Notes: generated by a model from the sequence alone, not told the origin. Numbered from the stretch's first letter, positions 1-11,270 are shown. The stretch is DNA of 64,000 nucleotides from Pseudomonas rhodesiae (GCF_007858255.1 NZ_VFEU01000001.1:372001-436000); one strand, 5' to 3'. Numbers and translations are program-made.

Positions 1-160
1 CAGCGGCGCGGAGATTGGCGGCGCGTTTGGCGGTGAGAAAGAGACCGGCGGCGGGCGTGAATCGGGTTCGGATGCCTGGCGCGGCTATATGCGGCGCCAG
101 ACCAACACCGTGAACTATTCGCTGGAGTTGCCGTTGGCGCAGGGCATTACTTTCGACTGA
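1..160 (+). CDS. amaB: L-aminoadipate-semialdehyde dehydrogenase, C-terminal end (partial)
   Basis: Only the last 52 codons are in the window; the reading frame begins at base 2 and stops with TGA at 158-160. The visible tail contains [20 protein letters not shown] followed by [11 protein letters not shown], the characteristic C-terminus of the aldehyde dehydrogenase that oxidises L-2-aminoadipate 6-semialdehyde in pseudomonad lysine/pipecolate catabolism (AmaB/Pcd type). The next gene downstream on the same strand is an AmaA-like pipecolate oxidase, which is the known partner in P. putida, and this supports the call. The catalytic Cys and Glu lie outside the window, so the identification rests on the tail and the neighbour. 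Confidence 0.8.
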   Translation, partial: SGAEIGGAFGGEKETGGGRESGSDAWRGYMRRQTNTVNYSLELPLAQGITFD

Positions 161-183
161 TTACTGCACGTTGGACTGAATCT

Positions 184-210
184 GGGGAGAGGGCTTGCCC
201 CCTCCCACAT
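184..210. repeat. Degenerate REP palindrome
   Basis: A single imperfect palindrome (GGGGAGAGGGCTTGCCCCCTCCC core) in the short gap between amaB and amaA. It belongs to the GTGGGAGGGGGCTTGCCCCC REP family seen throughout this window, but lacks a partner copy. Confidence 0.6.
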
Positions 211-266
211 TTGATCGCACTAGCACATCAAGATGGTTGTTTGTTGGGTCTCATCGGAGTCTGGCA

Positions 267-1550
267 ATGGCATTACGCGAAACATGTTTGTGGGAACACC
301 TCACCCCCAGCCGGCCGGATCGCGCCGCGCTCAAAGGCGAGGTCAACGTGGATGTGTGCGTAATCGGCGCCGGAATCACCGGCCTGTCGGCGGCCATTCA
401 CTTGCTGGAACAGGGAAAGAGCGTCGCCGTGCTGGAGGCCCATCGCACCGGGCACGGTGGTTCGGGGCGCAATGTCGGGCTGGTCAACGCCGGCTTGTGG
501 ATTCCCCCTGACGATATCGAAGCCGGCTTCGGCGAAGCGGTGGGCAGCCAGCTCAACCGCATGTTGGGTGCGGCGCCGGCGCTGGTGTTCAGCCTGATCG
601 ACAAATACAACATCGATTGCCAACTGCGTCGCGAGGGCACGTTGCACATGGCGCATAACGCCCGTGGCGAGGCGGATCTGCGCAGTCGTGAAGAACAATG
701 GAAGCGCCGTGGCGCGCCGGTGGAATTACTCACCGGCCAGGCGTGCGAGCAAGCCACGGGCACCAAAAAGATCGCTGCTGCGTTGCTGGATCGGCGCGCG
801 GGGACCTTGAACCCGATGGCCTACACCAGTGGTTTGGCCAACGCCGCAATGGGGCTCGGCGGTCAGTTGTTCGACCATTCCCCGGTGACCCAACTGGAAC
901 GCCAGGGCTCGAACTGGTCGGTGCAAACCGAGCGCGGTGCGGTGCGGGCGGCACAGGTGGTGATCGCTTCCAACGCCTACACCGAAGGCGAATGGACCGA
1001 GCTGCGCCGCAACTTTTTCCCCGGTTACTACTACCAGGTCGCCTCGGCGCCTTTGAGTGACGACGCTGCGCGGCAAATCCTGCCTGGCGGTCAGGGCTCC
1101 TGGGACACCCGCCAGGTCTTGAGCAGCATCCGCCGCGATGCCGATGGCCGACTGTTGCTGGGCAGCCTGGGCAACGGCAACCAGAAACCGGCATGGTTTC
1201 TCAAGGCGTGGGCCGATCGGGTGCAGCAGCACTATTTTCCTTACCTCAAATCGGTGCAGTGGGAGTACACCTGGACCGGCTGCATTGCCTTCACACCCGA
1301 CCATTTGATGCGCCTGTTCGAACCGGCCCCGGGGCTGGTGGCGGTCACTGGCTACAACGGCCGCGGCGTGACCACCGGCAGTGTGGTGGGCAAGGCGTTT
1401 GCCGACTACATCTGTCACCAGAATCCCCAGGCATTGCCGATTCCGTTTGCGCCGATGCAGCCGTTGGCGGCGGTGGGCCTGCGCAGCTGCCTGTATGAGG
1501 CAGGATTCTCGCTGTATCACGCGGGGCAGTGCTTGAGGATTGTCATCTGA
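267..1550 (+). CDS. amaA: L-pipecolate oxidase, FAD-dependent (DAO family)
   Basis: A 427-residue FAD-dependent amine oxidoreductase. Near the N-terminus, VDVCVIGAGITGLSAAIHLL is the Rossmann dinucleotide-binding fingerprint, followed by GHGGSGRNVGLVNAG typical of DadA/DAO-fold oxidases. A C-terminal GYNGRGVTTG motif closes the FAD site. The protein probably oxidises L-pipecolate to piperideine-6-carboxylate at the membrane, feeding the aminoadipate semialdehyde that AmaB oxidises. The frame is open from 195, but ATG at 267 is preferred: GGAG at 256-259 lies 7 bases upstream and the protein then begins MALRETCLWEHLTP like known homologues. The length agrees with AmaA of P. putida. A generic glycine/D-amino-acid oxidase is the alternative. 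Confidence 0.82.
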   Translation: MALRETCLWEHLTPSRPDRAALKGEVNVDVCVIGAGITGLSAAIHLLEQGKSVAVLEAHRTGHGGSGRNVGLVNAGLWIPPDDIEAGFGEAVGSQLNRMLGAAPALVFSLIDKYNIDCQLRREGTLHMAHNARGEADLRSREEQWKRRGAPVELLTGQACEQATGTKKIAAALLDRRAGTLNPMAYTSGLANAAMGLGGQLFDHSPVTQLERQGSNWSVQTERGAVRAAQVVIASNAYTEGEWTELRRNFFPGYYYQVASAPLSDDAARQILPGGQGSWDTRQVLSSIRRDADGRLLLGSLGNGNQKPAWFLKAWADRVQQHYFPYLKSVQWEYTWTGCIAFTPDHLMRLFEPAPGLVAVTGYNGRGVTTGSVVGKAFADYICHQNPQALPIPFAPMQPLAAVGLRSCLYEAGFSLYHAGQCLRIVI

Positions 1551-1626
1551 TCAGCGAAATACCCTTCAAATCCCTGGGTTTTCTTAGCAAGCTACTAATC
1601 TGTATTGGTGCAAGTCGTAGCAATCA

Positions 1627-1643
1627 CGCACTGTAAATGTGCA
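1627..1643. promoter_or_regulatory. Putative NtrC binding site upstream of livK
   Basis: CGCAC-N7-GTGCA matches the 17-bp NtrC dyad consensus TGCAC-N7-GTGCA in nine of ten arm positions. It is centred about 205 bp upstream of the -24 element at 1841, within the range at which enhancer-bound NtrC acts. A GGTGCA half-site lies just upstream near 1605. Binding is inferred only. Confidence 0.5.
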
Positions 1644-1838
1644 GTTCCGTTACGCCTTGGGTTACCGCTGTAGGAACTGTCGTTTGTGGTTCTGGTTGCA
1701 GGTGGCACCGGTAGAGGTTGTACCTTTTTGGGCTTGCGGTTGCGCCTGTGCGCGCCAGGGGGTTGCACGTCCTGGCGAGCGGAGCCGAAACACCTGTAAT
1801 AACAATGACACCGTGTCTTTTTGAAGAATAAAAACGTA

Positions 1839-1855
1839 ATGGCACGAGGCTTGCT
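1839..1855 (+). promoter_or_regulatory. Sigma-54 promoter of the liv operon
   Basis: TGGCACG-AGGC-TTGCT matches the RpoN consensus TGGCACG-N4-TTGCW at every defined position, with GG at 1841-1842 and GC at 1853-1854 exactly 10 bases apart. The predicted start would be near 1866, giving a leader of about 59 nt before the livK ATG at 1925. With the NtrC-like dyad upstream it implies nitrogen-limitation control. Confidence 0.8.
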
Positions 1856-1924
1856 CTGAGCTTTCGGTGAAAGGTTTGAATGCAAGTTGTCGTGCCAATA
1901 ATCAAAAATATCGGAGCACCACTC

Positions 1925-3061
1925 ATGTCCCAGACGTTTTACAAGAAAGGCTTTCTTGCTCTCGCCGTTGCAGCGGCGCTGGGTGTTTCTACGTTTGTTC
2001 AAGCTGATGTGAAGATCGGCGTAGCGGGGCCGATGACCGGCGCCAACGCGTCGTTCGGTGAGCAGTATATGAAGGGTGCCCAGGCGGCGGCCGACGCCCT
2101 GAACGAGACTGGCGGTATCAACGGCGAGAAAATCGTGCTGGTAGCCGGTGACGACGCATGCGAACCCAAGCAAGCCGTGGCCGTGGCCAACCGCCTGGTG
2201 GACCAGGACAAAGTGATTGGCGTGGTCGGGCACTTCTGCTCGTCGAACACCATCCCCGCGTCTGAGGTGTACGACGAGGCCGGCGTGATCGCAATCACCC
2301 CAGGCTCCACCAACCCGCAAGTGACCGAGCGCGGCCTGGGCGCCATGTTCCGTATGTGCGGGCGTGACGACCAGCAAGGCATCGTGGCCGGCGACTACAT
2401 CGTCGATGTGCTCAAGGGCAAGAAGGTCGCGGTGATCAACGACAAGGACACCTACGGTAAAGGTCTGGCCGACGCCACCTCGGCGCAGTTGACCAAGCGT
2501 GGCGTCAAGCCAGTGCTGGAAGAAGGCCTGACCCGCGGCGAGAAAGACTTCAGCGCCCTGGTCACCAAGATCCGTGCCACCGGTGCTGACGTCGTGTACT
2601 TCGGCGGCCTGCACCCGGAAGCCGGCCCGCTGGTGCGTCAGCTGCGCGAGCAGGGTCTCAAGGACGTCAAGTTCATGTCCGATGACGGTATCGTCACCGA
2701 CGAGCTGGTGACCACTGCCGGTGGCGCGAAATACGTGGACGGCGTGTATATGACCTTCGGTGCCGACCCGCGTCTGCTGCCGGACAGCAAGGCCGTGGTG
2801 GAAGAGTTCCGCAAAAAGGGCTACGAGCCGGAAGGCTACACCCTGTATGCCTACGCCTCGCTCCAGGCCCTGGCCGCCGGCTTCAATGGCGCCAAATCCA
2901 ACAAAGGCGAAGACGCGGCCAAGTGGCTCAAGGCCAACCCAGTCAAAACCGTGATGGGCGAGAAGAACTGGGATGCCAAAGGCGACCTGAAAGTCTCCGA
3001 CTACGTGGTTTACCAGTGGGATAAAGACGGCAAATACCATCAGTTGGAAAAGCAGAAGTAA
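1925..3061 (+). CDS. livK: Branched-chain amino acid ABC transporter, periplasmic binding protein
   Basis: 378 residues, homologous to LivK/LivJ and Pseudomonas BraC. A signal peptide is visible (KKGFLALAVAAALGVSTFVQA, cleaved before DVKIGVAGP). The mature start and the GTPGSTN-like segment (ITPGSTNPQVTERG) with CxxxDxQ around RMCGRDDQQG are family hallmarks. It binds leucine, isoleucine and valine in the periplasm and delivers them to LivHM. The open frame begins at 1880, but ATG 1925 is chosen because GGAG at 1913-1916 is 8 bases upstream and it gives a proper signal peptide. First gene of a five-gene operon behind a sigma-54 promoter. Confidence 0.92.
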   Translation: MSQTFYKKGFLALAVAAALGVSTFVQADVKIGVAGPMTGANASFGEQYMKGAQAAADALNETGGINGEKIVLVAGDDACEPKQAVAVANRLVDQDKVIGVVGHFCSSNTIPASEVYDEAGVIAITPGSTNPQVTERGLGAMFRMCGRDDQQGIVAGDYIVDVLKGKKVAVINDKDTYGKGLADATSAQLTKRGVKPVLEEGLTRGEKDFSALVTKIRATGADVVYFGGLHPEAGPLVRQLREQGLKDVKFMSDDGIVTDELVTTAGGAKYVDGVYMTFGADPRLLPDSKAVVEEFRKKGYEPEGYTLYAYASLQALAAGFNGAKSNKGEDAAKWLKANPVKTVMGEKNWDAKGDLKVSDYVVYQWDKDGKYHQLEKQK

Positions 3062-3068
3062 TCCATGC

Positions 3069-3155
3069 GAGAGGGGGCTTGCCCCCGATAGCGGTGTGTC
3101 AGTCAACAGTTGTCTAGCTGACCCACCACGTCGGGGGCAAGCCCCCTCCCACATT
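3069..3155. repeat. REPIN (two inverted REP copies)
   Basis: Two REP palindromes in opposite orientation (GGGGGCTTGCCCCCGATAGC ... TCGGGGGCAAGCCCCCTCCC) separated by about 40 bases containing GTGTCAGT, between livK and livH. In this position it can fold into hairpins that trim or stabilise the livK part of the operon transcript, consistent with the binding protein being needed in excess; that role is inferred. Confidence 0.9.
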
Positions 3156-3244
3156 GGGACTGCGTTGTGATTGAGATCTGACTTTTCCTCCAGAAGCGCC
3201 GCGCACCTCCGGGTGTGCAGGTGCTCACCGCGTGAGATTGCGTT

Positions 3245-4159
3245 ATGGATGGTATTTTCCTGCAGCAACTGGTCAACGGCCTGACCCTCGGGTCGGTCTA
3301 TGGCCTGATCGCCATCGGCTACACAATGGTCTATGGCATCATTGGCATGATCAACTTCGCCCACGGCGAGGTTTATATGATTTCCGCTTACCTCGCGGCG
3401 ATCAGTCTGGCACTGCTGGCTTACTTCGGCATCGAATCCTTCCCGCTGCTCATTCTCGGCACCTTGATCTTTACCGTGGTCGTCACTGGCGTTTACGGGT
3501 GGGTCATCGAACGTGTCGCCTATAAACCGCTGCGCAACTCCACCCGACTGGCGCCGCTGATCAGTGCCATCGGCATCTCATTGATCCTGCAGAACTACGC
3601 ACAGATCGCCCAGGGCGCCAAGCAACAAGGCGTGCCGACGCTGCTCGCCGGCGCATGGCGTGTCGATATCGGCACCGGCTTCGTGCAGCTCACCTACACC
3701 AAGGTGTTCATCCTGCTGGCGGCCTTCGCCGGCATGGCATTGCTCACCTACGTCATCAAGTACACCAAACTCGGCCGCATGTGCCGCGCCACTCAGCAAG
3801 ACCGCAAGATGGCCTCGATCCTGGGGATCAACACCGACCGCGTGATCTCCTACGTGTTTGTGATCGGTGCCGCCATGGCGGCCCTGGCCGGCGTATTGAT
3901 CACCCTCAACTACGGCACGTTCGACTTCTATGCCGGCTTCATCATCGGCATCAAGGCGTTTACCGCAGCGGTACTCGGCGGCATCGGCTCCCTACCTGGG
4001 GCGATGCTCGGCGGGATCATCCTCGGGATCTCCGAATCGCTGTTCTCGGGGTTGATCAACTCTGACTACAAAGACGTGTTCAGTTTCTCCCTGCTGGTGG
4101 TGATTCTGATTTTCCGTCCTCAGGGCCTGCTGGGTCGTCCGCTCGTGGCTAAGGTGTAA
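3245..4159 (+). CDS. livH: High-affinity branched-chain amino acid ABC transporter permease LivH (BraD)
   Basis: 304 residues, highly hydrophobic with about eight membrane segments. The opening LQQLVNGLTLGSVYGLIAIG and INFAHGEVYMI are diagnostic of the LivH/BraD permease family, as is the ATQQDRKMASILGI cytoplasmic coupling loop around residues 180-195. With LivM it forms the inner-membrane channel of the transporter. It follows livK after a REPIN and ends 3 bases before livM, so it is co-transcribed and translationally coupled to it. Confidence 0.93.
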   Translation: MDGIFLQQLVNGLTLGSVYGLIAIGYTMVYGIIGMINFAHGEVYMISAYLAAISLALLAYFGIESFPLLILGTLIFTVVVTGVYGWVIERVAYKPLRNSTRLAPLISAIGISLILQNYAQIAQGAKQQGVPTLLAGAWRVDIGTGFVQLTYTKVFILLAAFAGMALLTYVIKYTKLGRMCRATQQDRKMASILGINTDRVISYVFVIGAAMAALAGVLITLNYGTFDFYAGFIIGIKAFTAAVLGGIGSLPGAMLGGIILGISESLFSGLINSDYKDVFSFSLLVVILIFRPQGLLGRPLVAKV

Positions 4160-4162
4160 AAC

Positions 4163-5436
<1,274 letters not shown>

Positions 5437-5440
<4 letters not shown>

Positions 5441-6312
5441 GCAAGGAAGTTGTGCTTTGCGTGGAACACCTGATGATGCACTTCGGTGGCATCAAGGCCT
5501 TGAGCGATGTGAGCCTCAAGGTCGAACGCAACTCGATCTTCGCCCTGATCGGCCCCAACGGCGCCGGCAAGACCACGGTGTTCAACTGCCTCACCGGTTT
5601 CTACAAAGCCAGTGGCGGCAAGATCGAGCTCAACGTGCGGGGCAAGCAGACCAATGTGATCCAACTGCTGGGCGAGCGCTTCCAGGCTACCGATTTTGTA
5701 TCGCCGAAAAGCTTCCTCAGCCGCGTCTACTACAAGATGTTCGGCGGCACCCACTTGGTGAACCGGGCGGGGCTGGCGCGTACGTTCCAGAACATTCGCC
5801 TGTTCAAGGAAATGTCCGTAGTGGAAAACCTGCTGGTGGCCCAGCACATGTGGGTCAACCGCAATATGTTGGCGGGCATCCTTAACACCAAGGCGTATCG
5901 CAAAGCCGAGAGTGATGCCCTCGACCACGCGTTTTACTGGCTGGAAGTGGTGGACTTGGTGGACTGCGCCAACCGTCTGGCCGGCGAGCTTTCCTACGGC
6001 CAGCAGCGGCGCCTGGAAATCGCCCGGGCCATGTGCACCCGGCCGCAGATCATCTGCCTGGACGAGCCGGCGGCGGGCCTCAACCCCCAGGAAACCGAAG
6101 CCCTCAGCGCGATGATTCGCCTGTTGCGCGACGAACACGACCTGACGGTGGTGCTGATCGAACACGACATGGGCATGGTGATGAATATTTCCGACCACAT
6201 CGTGGTGCTGGACCACGGCAACGTGATCGCCGAAGGCGGGCCGGATGCGATCCGCAACGACCCGAAAGTGATCGCCGCTTACCTGGGCGCTGACGAAGAG
6301 GAGCTGGTATGA
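5437..6312 (+). CDS. livG: Branched-chain amino acid ABC transporter ATP-binding protein LivG (BraF)
   Basis: 291-residue ABC ATPase. Walker A is GPNGAGKTT near residue 37, the LivG-type insert with GLARTFQNIRLF follows, the signature is LSYGQQRRLEIARA, Walker B is QIICLDEPAAGLNP, and the switch His is in VLIEHDMGMV. The long insert between Walker A and the Q-loop (NVRGKQTNVIQLLGERFQAT region) is longer than in E. coli LivG but normal for Pseudomonas BraF. It energises leucine/isoleucine/valine import with LivF. Overlaps livM and livF by 4 bases each. Confidence 0.94.
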
Positions 6313-7025
6313 GTGCACCTATCCTCGAAATGAAGGAACTGGACGTGTTCTACGGCCCGATCCAGGCCCTGAAAAAAGTCTCGCTGCACATCAATGAAGG
6401 CGAAACCGTCAGCCTGATCGGCTCCAACGGTGCGGGTAAGTCCACACTGTTGATGTCGATCTTCGGCCAGCCTCGGGCCGAGTCCGGGCAGATCCTCTAC
6501 AACGGCGTCGACATTACCCACAAGTCGTCCCACTACATCGCCTCCAACGGCATCGCGCAGTCGCCGGAAGGGCGGCGGGTGTTCCCCGACATGACCGTCG
6601 AGGAAAACCTGCTGATGGGCACCATCCCGATCGGCGACAAGTTCGCCAGCGAAGACATGCAGCGCATGTTCGAGCTGTTCCCGCGCCTCAAGGAGCGGCG
6701 TAACCAGCGCGCCATGACCATGTCCGGCGGCGAGCAGCAAATGCTCGCCATCGCCCGTGCGTTGATGAGCCGGCCCAAGTTGTTGCTGCTGGATGAACCG
6801 AGCCTGGGGCTGGCGCCGATTGTGGTGAAGCAGATCTTTTCCACCCTGCGCGAATTGGCGGCTACCGGGATGACGATCTTCCTGGTGGAACAGAACGCCA
6901 ACCACGCGTTGCGTCTGTCGGACCGCGCCTATGTGATGGTCAACGGTGAGATTCGCCTGACCGGCACCGGCAAGGAGCTGTTAGTGAACGAGGAAGTGCG
7001 CAACGCCTATCTCGGCGGGCACTGA
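6309..7025 (+). CDS. livF: Branched-chain amino acid ABC transporter ATP-binding protein LivF (BraG)
   Basis: 238 residues. Walker A GSNGAGKST, the LivF-type QSPEGRRVFPDMTVEENL Q-loop region, signature MSGGEQQMLAIARA, Walker B LLLLDEPSLGLAP and the H-loop region LVEQNANHAL are all visible. Second ATPase of the LivFGHMK transporter. ATG 6309 overlaps the livG stop (ATGA). Last gene of the operon; a GC-rich palindrome at 7030-7058 immediately follows. Confidence 0.94.
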   Translation: MSAPILEMKELDVFYGPIQALKKVSLHINEGETVSLIGSNGAGKSTLLMSIFGQPRAESGQILYNGVDITHKSSHYIASNGIAQSPEGRRVFPDMTVEENLLMGTIPIGDKFASEDMQRMFELFPRLKERRNQRAMTMSGGEQQMLAIARALMSRPKLLLLDEPSLGLAPIVVKQIFSTLRELAATGMTIFLVEQNANHALRLSDRAYVMVNGEIRLTGTGKELLVNEEVRNAYLGGH

Positions 7026-7029
7026 GTAC

Positions 7030-7058
7030 GTGGGGGAGGGGGCAAGCCCCTCCCCCGC
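7030..7058. terminator. REP-type palindrome at the end of the liv operon
   Basis: GTGGGGGAGGGGG-CAAG-CCCCTCCCCCGC starts 5 bases after the livF stop and is followed by a T-rich run (TTTCTTTT at 7060-7067). It is a single REP-family palindrome and could act as the intrinsic terminator or 3'-end stabiliser of the liv transcript. Confidence 0.55.
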
Positions 7059-8497
<1,439 letters not shown>

Positions 8498-8517
8498 GGC
8501 TTTAGACCGGGTCGCTG

Positions 8518-8586
8518 CCATCGGGGGCAAGCCCCCTCCCACACTCGACCGTGTACAACTGTGGGAGGGGGCTTGCCCCCGATGGC
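8518..8586. repeat. REPIN, short tail-to-tail form
   Basis: CCATCGGGGGCAAGCCCCC...GGGGGCTTGCCCCCGATGG: two REP copies as a ~69-bp near-perfect inverted repeat between ydfG and the cation-efflux gene. As a large hairpin it may end or protect the ydfG transcript. Confidence 0.9.
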
Positions 8587-8676
8587 GTCAAACCGGCCAA
8601 AACACGACATAAGGTACACTCCCTGCCTGAAAGCCCCTCCGCATCGTGCGGATTCAGGGTTTTGACGGGAGGAAAT

Positions 8677-9582
8677 GTGAGTAACCGAGGTGAGCAGGCA
8701 CTGCTCAAACAATCGACGATTCTGATGTTCGCAGTCGCGATCGCCGGGATTGTCACGGGTGTGATATCCGGCGCCCAATCCATTCTGTTCGACGGCTTTT
8801 TCTCGCTGATCGCCACCGCCATCAAGGTGCTGATGCTGATCACGGCCAAGCTGATCGCCAAGAAAAGCAACGAGCGTTTCCAATTTGGCTACTGGCACCT
8901 GGAACCCATGGTGCTGCTGATCGAAGGCAGTTTCCTGCTGCTGATCGCTATCTATGCGTTTCTCAACGGTGTGTTCGGCATTATCAATGGCGGGCGTGAG
9001 ATCGAGTTGGGGCTGGTGATCATCTATGCGGCGGTGTTTACCGTTGTTGAATTCGCTTACTTCTTCTATGTGCGCTACCGCAATCGCAAGCTCAAATCAT
9101 CGCTGATCCAGTTCGACAACATCAGTTGGCTGGTGGACGCGATGCTGTCGGTGGGGCTGCTGATCAGCTTTCTGGCCGCGCTGTTGCTCAAGTCCCAGGG
9201 CTATGGCGAATGGGCGGTGTATGTCGACCCCATGATCCTGATCCTGCTGGCCCTGAGCATGCTGGCGCCGGCGTTCAAGATCCTGCGCCCGGCGTTGCGC
9301 GACGTGCTGGGGATTGCCCCGGATCATCTGGACGACAAGGTCCGCGAGGTAATGGACGCCGCGACGGCGAGACATGGTTTCGAAGAGTACGTGTCGTACG
9401 TGCAGAAGCATGGACGCGCTCGGTTTATCGAAATCCATGTGGTGTTGCCAGCGGATTACCCGGTGGATAACGTTGCGACCCTCGACGGACTGCGCGAAGA
9501 GATATCCACAGGGCTCGGCACGCCGGATGCGGCGCGCTGGTTGACGATCAGCTTTACCGCAGATCGTAAGTGGATTGCGTAA
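8677..9582 (+). CDS. Cation diffusion facilitator family transporter
   Basis: 301 residues with about six membrane segments in the first 200 residues (ILMFAVAIAGIVTGVISGAQ, then LFDGFFSLIATAIKVLMLI with the CDF-type DxxxS pattern) and a soluble C-terminal domain of about 90 residues carrying H residues (ATARHGFEEYVSYVQKHGRA, FIEIHVVLP). It probably exports a divalent cation by proton antiport. The frame is open from 8551, but GTG 8677 is selected since GGGAGG at 8667-8672 lies just upstream and the upstream frame reads through the REPIN. The metal cannot be told from sequence. Its 3' end overlaps the convergent AGE gene by 29 bases. Confidence 0.8.
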   Translation: MSNRGEQALLKQSTILMFAVAIAGIVTGVISGAQSILFDGFFSLIATAIKVLMLITAKLIAKKSNERFQFGYWHLEPMVLLIEGSFLLLIAIYAFLNGVFGIINGGREIELGLVIIYAAVFTVVEFAYFFYVRYRNRKLKSSLIQFDNISWLVDAMLSVGLLISFLAALLLKSQGYGEWAVYVDPMILILLALSMLAPAFKILRPALRDVLGIAPDHLDDKVREVMDAATARHGFEEYVSYVQKHGRARFIEIHVVLPADYPVDNVATLDGLREEISTGLGTPDAARWLTISFTADRKWIA

Positions 9583-10672
9583 GGCCCTGGTAGCAGGTCG
9601 CCAAGTGATACGGCGTGGTCGACGGCATGTCCCGTCGGCTCACGGCGCCGTTGGCATCCAGGCATTCGTGCCAGCCTTTGTCGTGCAGGAAGTGCTGCTG
9701 CAGCGCCAGCAATTGGCGTTGCAACACGGCCTGGCTGTTGGGGCGCAGAGTCAGCGCGCGCAGGTATTCGGCCTGGGCCCAAATGCGTTGGGTGCCGTCG
9801 CGCACGCTGCCATCGAGGGCAAGCATGCCGCTGACCGCGCCGGTCACGTTATCTACACCCTTGAGTTCGGCATAGGCAAACGCCCGCGTCAGTGAGGCGT
9901 GCAACGGCGTACCGCGCAGCACATCCGACGATTCCAGCAAAAAGAACCATTCGAACTGGTGCCCGGGCTCAAACCAGTTATCCACAGCATTCAGCGGTTT
10001 TTCCATCATCACGTCGTGCTGGCGGTCGATGAAGCGCTTTTGCATAGCGGTTGCCAGGCTGAGCAGAGCGGCTTGCACGGCGGCGTCCTCACGCACCGCG
10101 AGGGTGGCCAGAAAGCCTTCGGCCAAATGCATCAACGGGTTCTGCAGCGGGCCGGAATCGAGCGACGACCAGTTGCGCTCCAGTACGGCTTCGTACAGGC
10201 CGTCATCTATGGCGAAGCGTTGCGCGACGACTTCCAGGGCCGCGTTGAGTACCGATTCCACCAACGGTTCGCGCACCTTGGCCCAGTAATGGGCACAGGC
10301 GAAGATGATGAATGCGTGGGTGTAGAGGTCTTTGCGCATGTCCAGCGGCTGGCCGGCGGGGTCGATGCTGTAGAACCAGCCGCCGTGTTCGGCGTCGTGG
10401 AAGTGCCGCTGCAAGGAGCGAAACAACGCCGCTGCCCGCACTTGGGCAAACTCGGCATCGGGTTGGCCGATCAGGCTGGCGAACAGATACAACTGCCGGG
10501 CGCAGGCCATGGCGCGGTAGCGTTGCGGCGGTAAAGGATGGTGATCGGCGTCCAGCGCCTCGTAAGGCAACGCCAGCTCGGCATTCCAGCCTGGGCCCTG
10601 CCATAGCGGCACGATCAGGTCATGGAAGTGGGTGAGCACGGTGTTCAAAGAGGGTTGGGAAGCGCTGGGCAT
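9554..10672 (-). CDS. AGE-family epimerase/isomerase (N-acylglucosamine 2-epimerase fold)
   Basis: 372 residues of an (alpha/alpha)6-barrel type protein. Recognisable family segments are RAMACARQLYLFASLIGQP, HGGWFYSIDPAGQPLD, KDLYTHAFIIFACAHYW and NWFEPGHQFEWFFLLES, the last with the conserved histidines of AGE/YihS/mannose-isomerase active sites. The reaction is probably interconversion of mannose/fructose or a similar aldose-ketose pair in the cytoplasm, but the substrate is not evident. Convergent with the cation-efflux gene, overlapping it by 29 bases. Alone as a transcription unit. Confidence 0.78.
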   Translation of the reverse strand: MPSASQPSLNTVLTHFHDLIVPLWQGPGWNAELALPYEALDADHHPLPPQRYRAMACARQLYLFASLIGQPDAEFAQVRAAALFRSLQRHFHDAEHGGWFYSIDPAGQPLDMRKDLYTHAFIIFACAHYWAKVREPLVESVLNAALEVVAQRFAIDDGLYEAVLERNWSSLDSGPLQNPLMHLAEGFLATLAVREDAAVQAALLSLATAMQKRFIDRQHDVMMEKPLNAVDNWFEPGHQFEWFFLLESSDVLRGTPLHASLTRAFAYAELKGVDNVTGAVSGMLALDGSVRDGTQRIWAQAEYLRALTLRPNSQAVLQRQLLALQQHFLHDKGWHECLDANGAVSRRDMPSTTPYHLATCYQGLTQSTYDLR

Positions 10673-10747
10673 TGGCTGGCGTCGTCACGGCAGAGGTGTA
10701 GGCGCGCATGGTAGCAGGCTTGGGTTCTGTGGTGTCTGTGGCACAGC

Positions 10748-11270
10748 TATCGGGGGCAAGCCCCCTCCCACCTTTTGATAGCAATGCAGCCAAATGTGGG
10801 AAGGGGCATGCCCCCGATGAGGCCTTTAGCCGCACTACCAATCAGCCCGCCAGCAACCAGGTCTCTCATACCTTTTGATAGCAATGCAGCCAAATGTGGG
10901 AGGGGGCTTGCCCCCGATGAGGCCTTCAGCCGCACTGCCAATCAGCCCGCCAGCAACCAGGCCTCTCATACCTTTTGATAGCAATGCAGCCAAATGTGGG
11001 AGGGGGCTTGCCCCCGATGAGGCCTTTAGCCGCGCTGTAAATCAGCCCGCCAGCCACCAGACCCCTTCCACCGTTTGATAGCGCTGCAGCCAAATGTGGG
11101 AGGGGGCTTGCCCCCGATGAGGCCTTTAGCCGCGCTGCCAATCAGCCCGCCAGCAACCAGGCCTCTCATACCTTTTGATAGCAATGCAGCCAAATGTGGG
11201 AGGGGGCTTGCCCCCGATGAGGCCTTCAGCCGCGCTGCCAGTCAGCCCGCCAGCAACCAGACCCCAGTCG
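10748..11270. repeat. Five-copy 100-bp tandem array (hupE 3' end plus REP)
   Basis: An exactly 100-bp unit repeats five times, each beginning CCTTTTGATAGCAATGCAGC (or close variant) at 10771, 10871, 10971, 11071 and 11171. Each unit contains a REP palindrome (GTGGGAGGGGGCTTGCCCCC) and the segment CAGCCCGCCAGCAACCAG. In the last copy that segment encodes the C-terminus (VWLLAG-stop) of hupE, so the other copies look like duplicated, non-coding gene tails. An inverted REP at 10748-10770 caps the left end, next to the AGE gene. Copies differ at a few positions (copies 2 and 5 share GGCCTTC; copy 4 starts CCGTTTGATAGCGCTGC). Small open frames in the array are repeat artefacts. Confidence 0.95.

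Larger units (their letters stand above)
1551..1924. other. Intergenic regulatory region before livK
   Basis: No credible gene is present in these 374 bases. The stretch contains an NtrC-like inverted repeat (1627-1643) and a near-perfect sigma-54 promoter (1839-1855), listed separately. Short open frames on either strand lack a ribosome-binding site and recognisable sequence. Confidence 0.6.

Noticed and set aside
1862-1910. Second sigma-54-like element on the minus strand (TTGGCACGACAACTTGCA)
   Set aside because: GG to GC spacing is 11 rather than 10 and it points away from livK toward no gene start on that strand.
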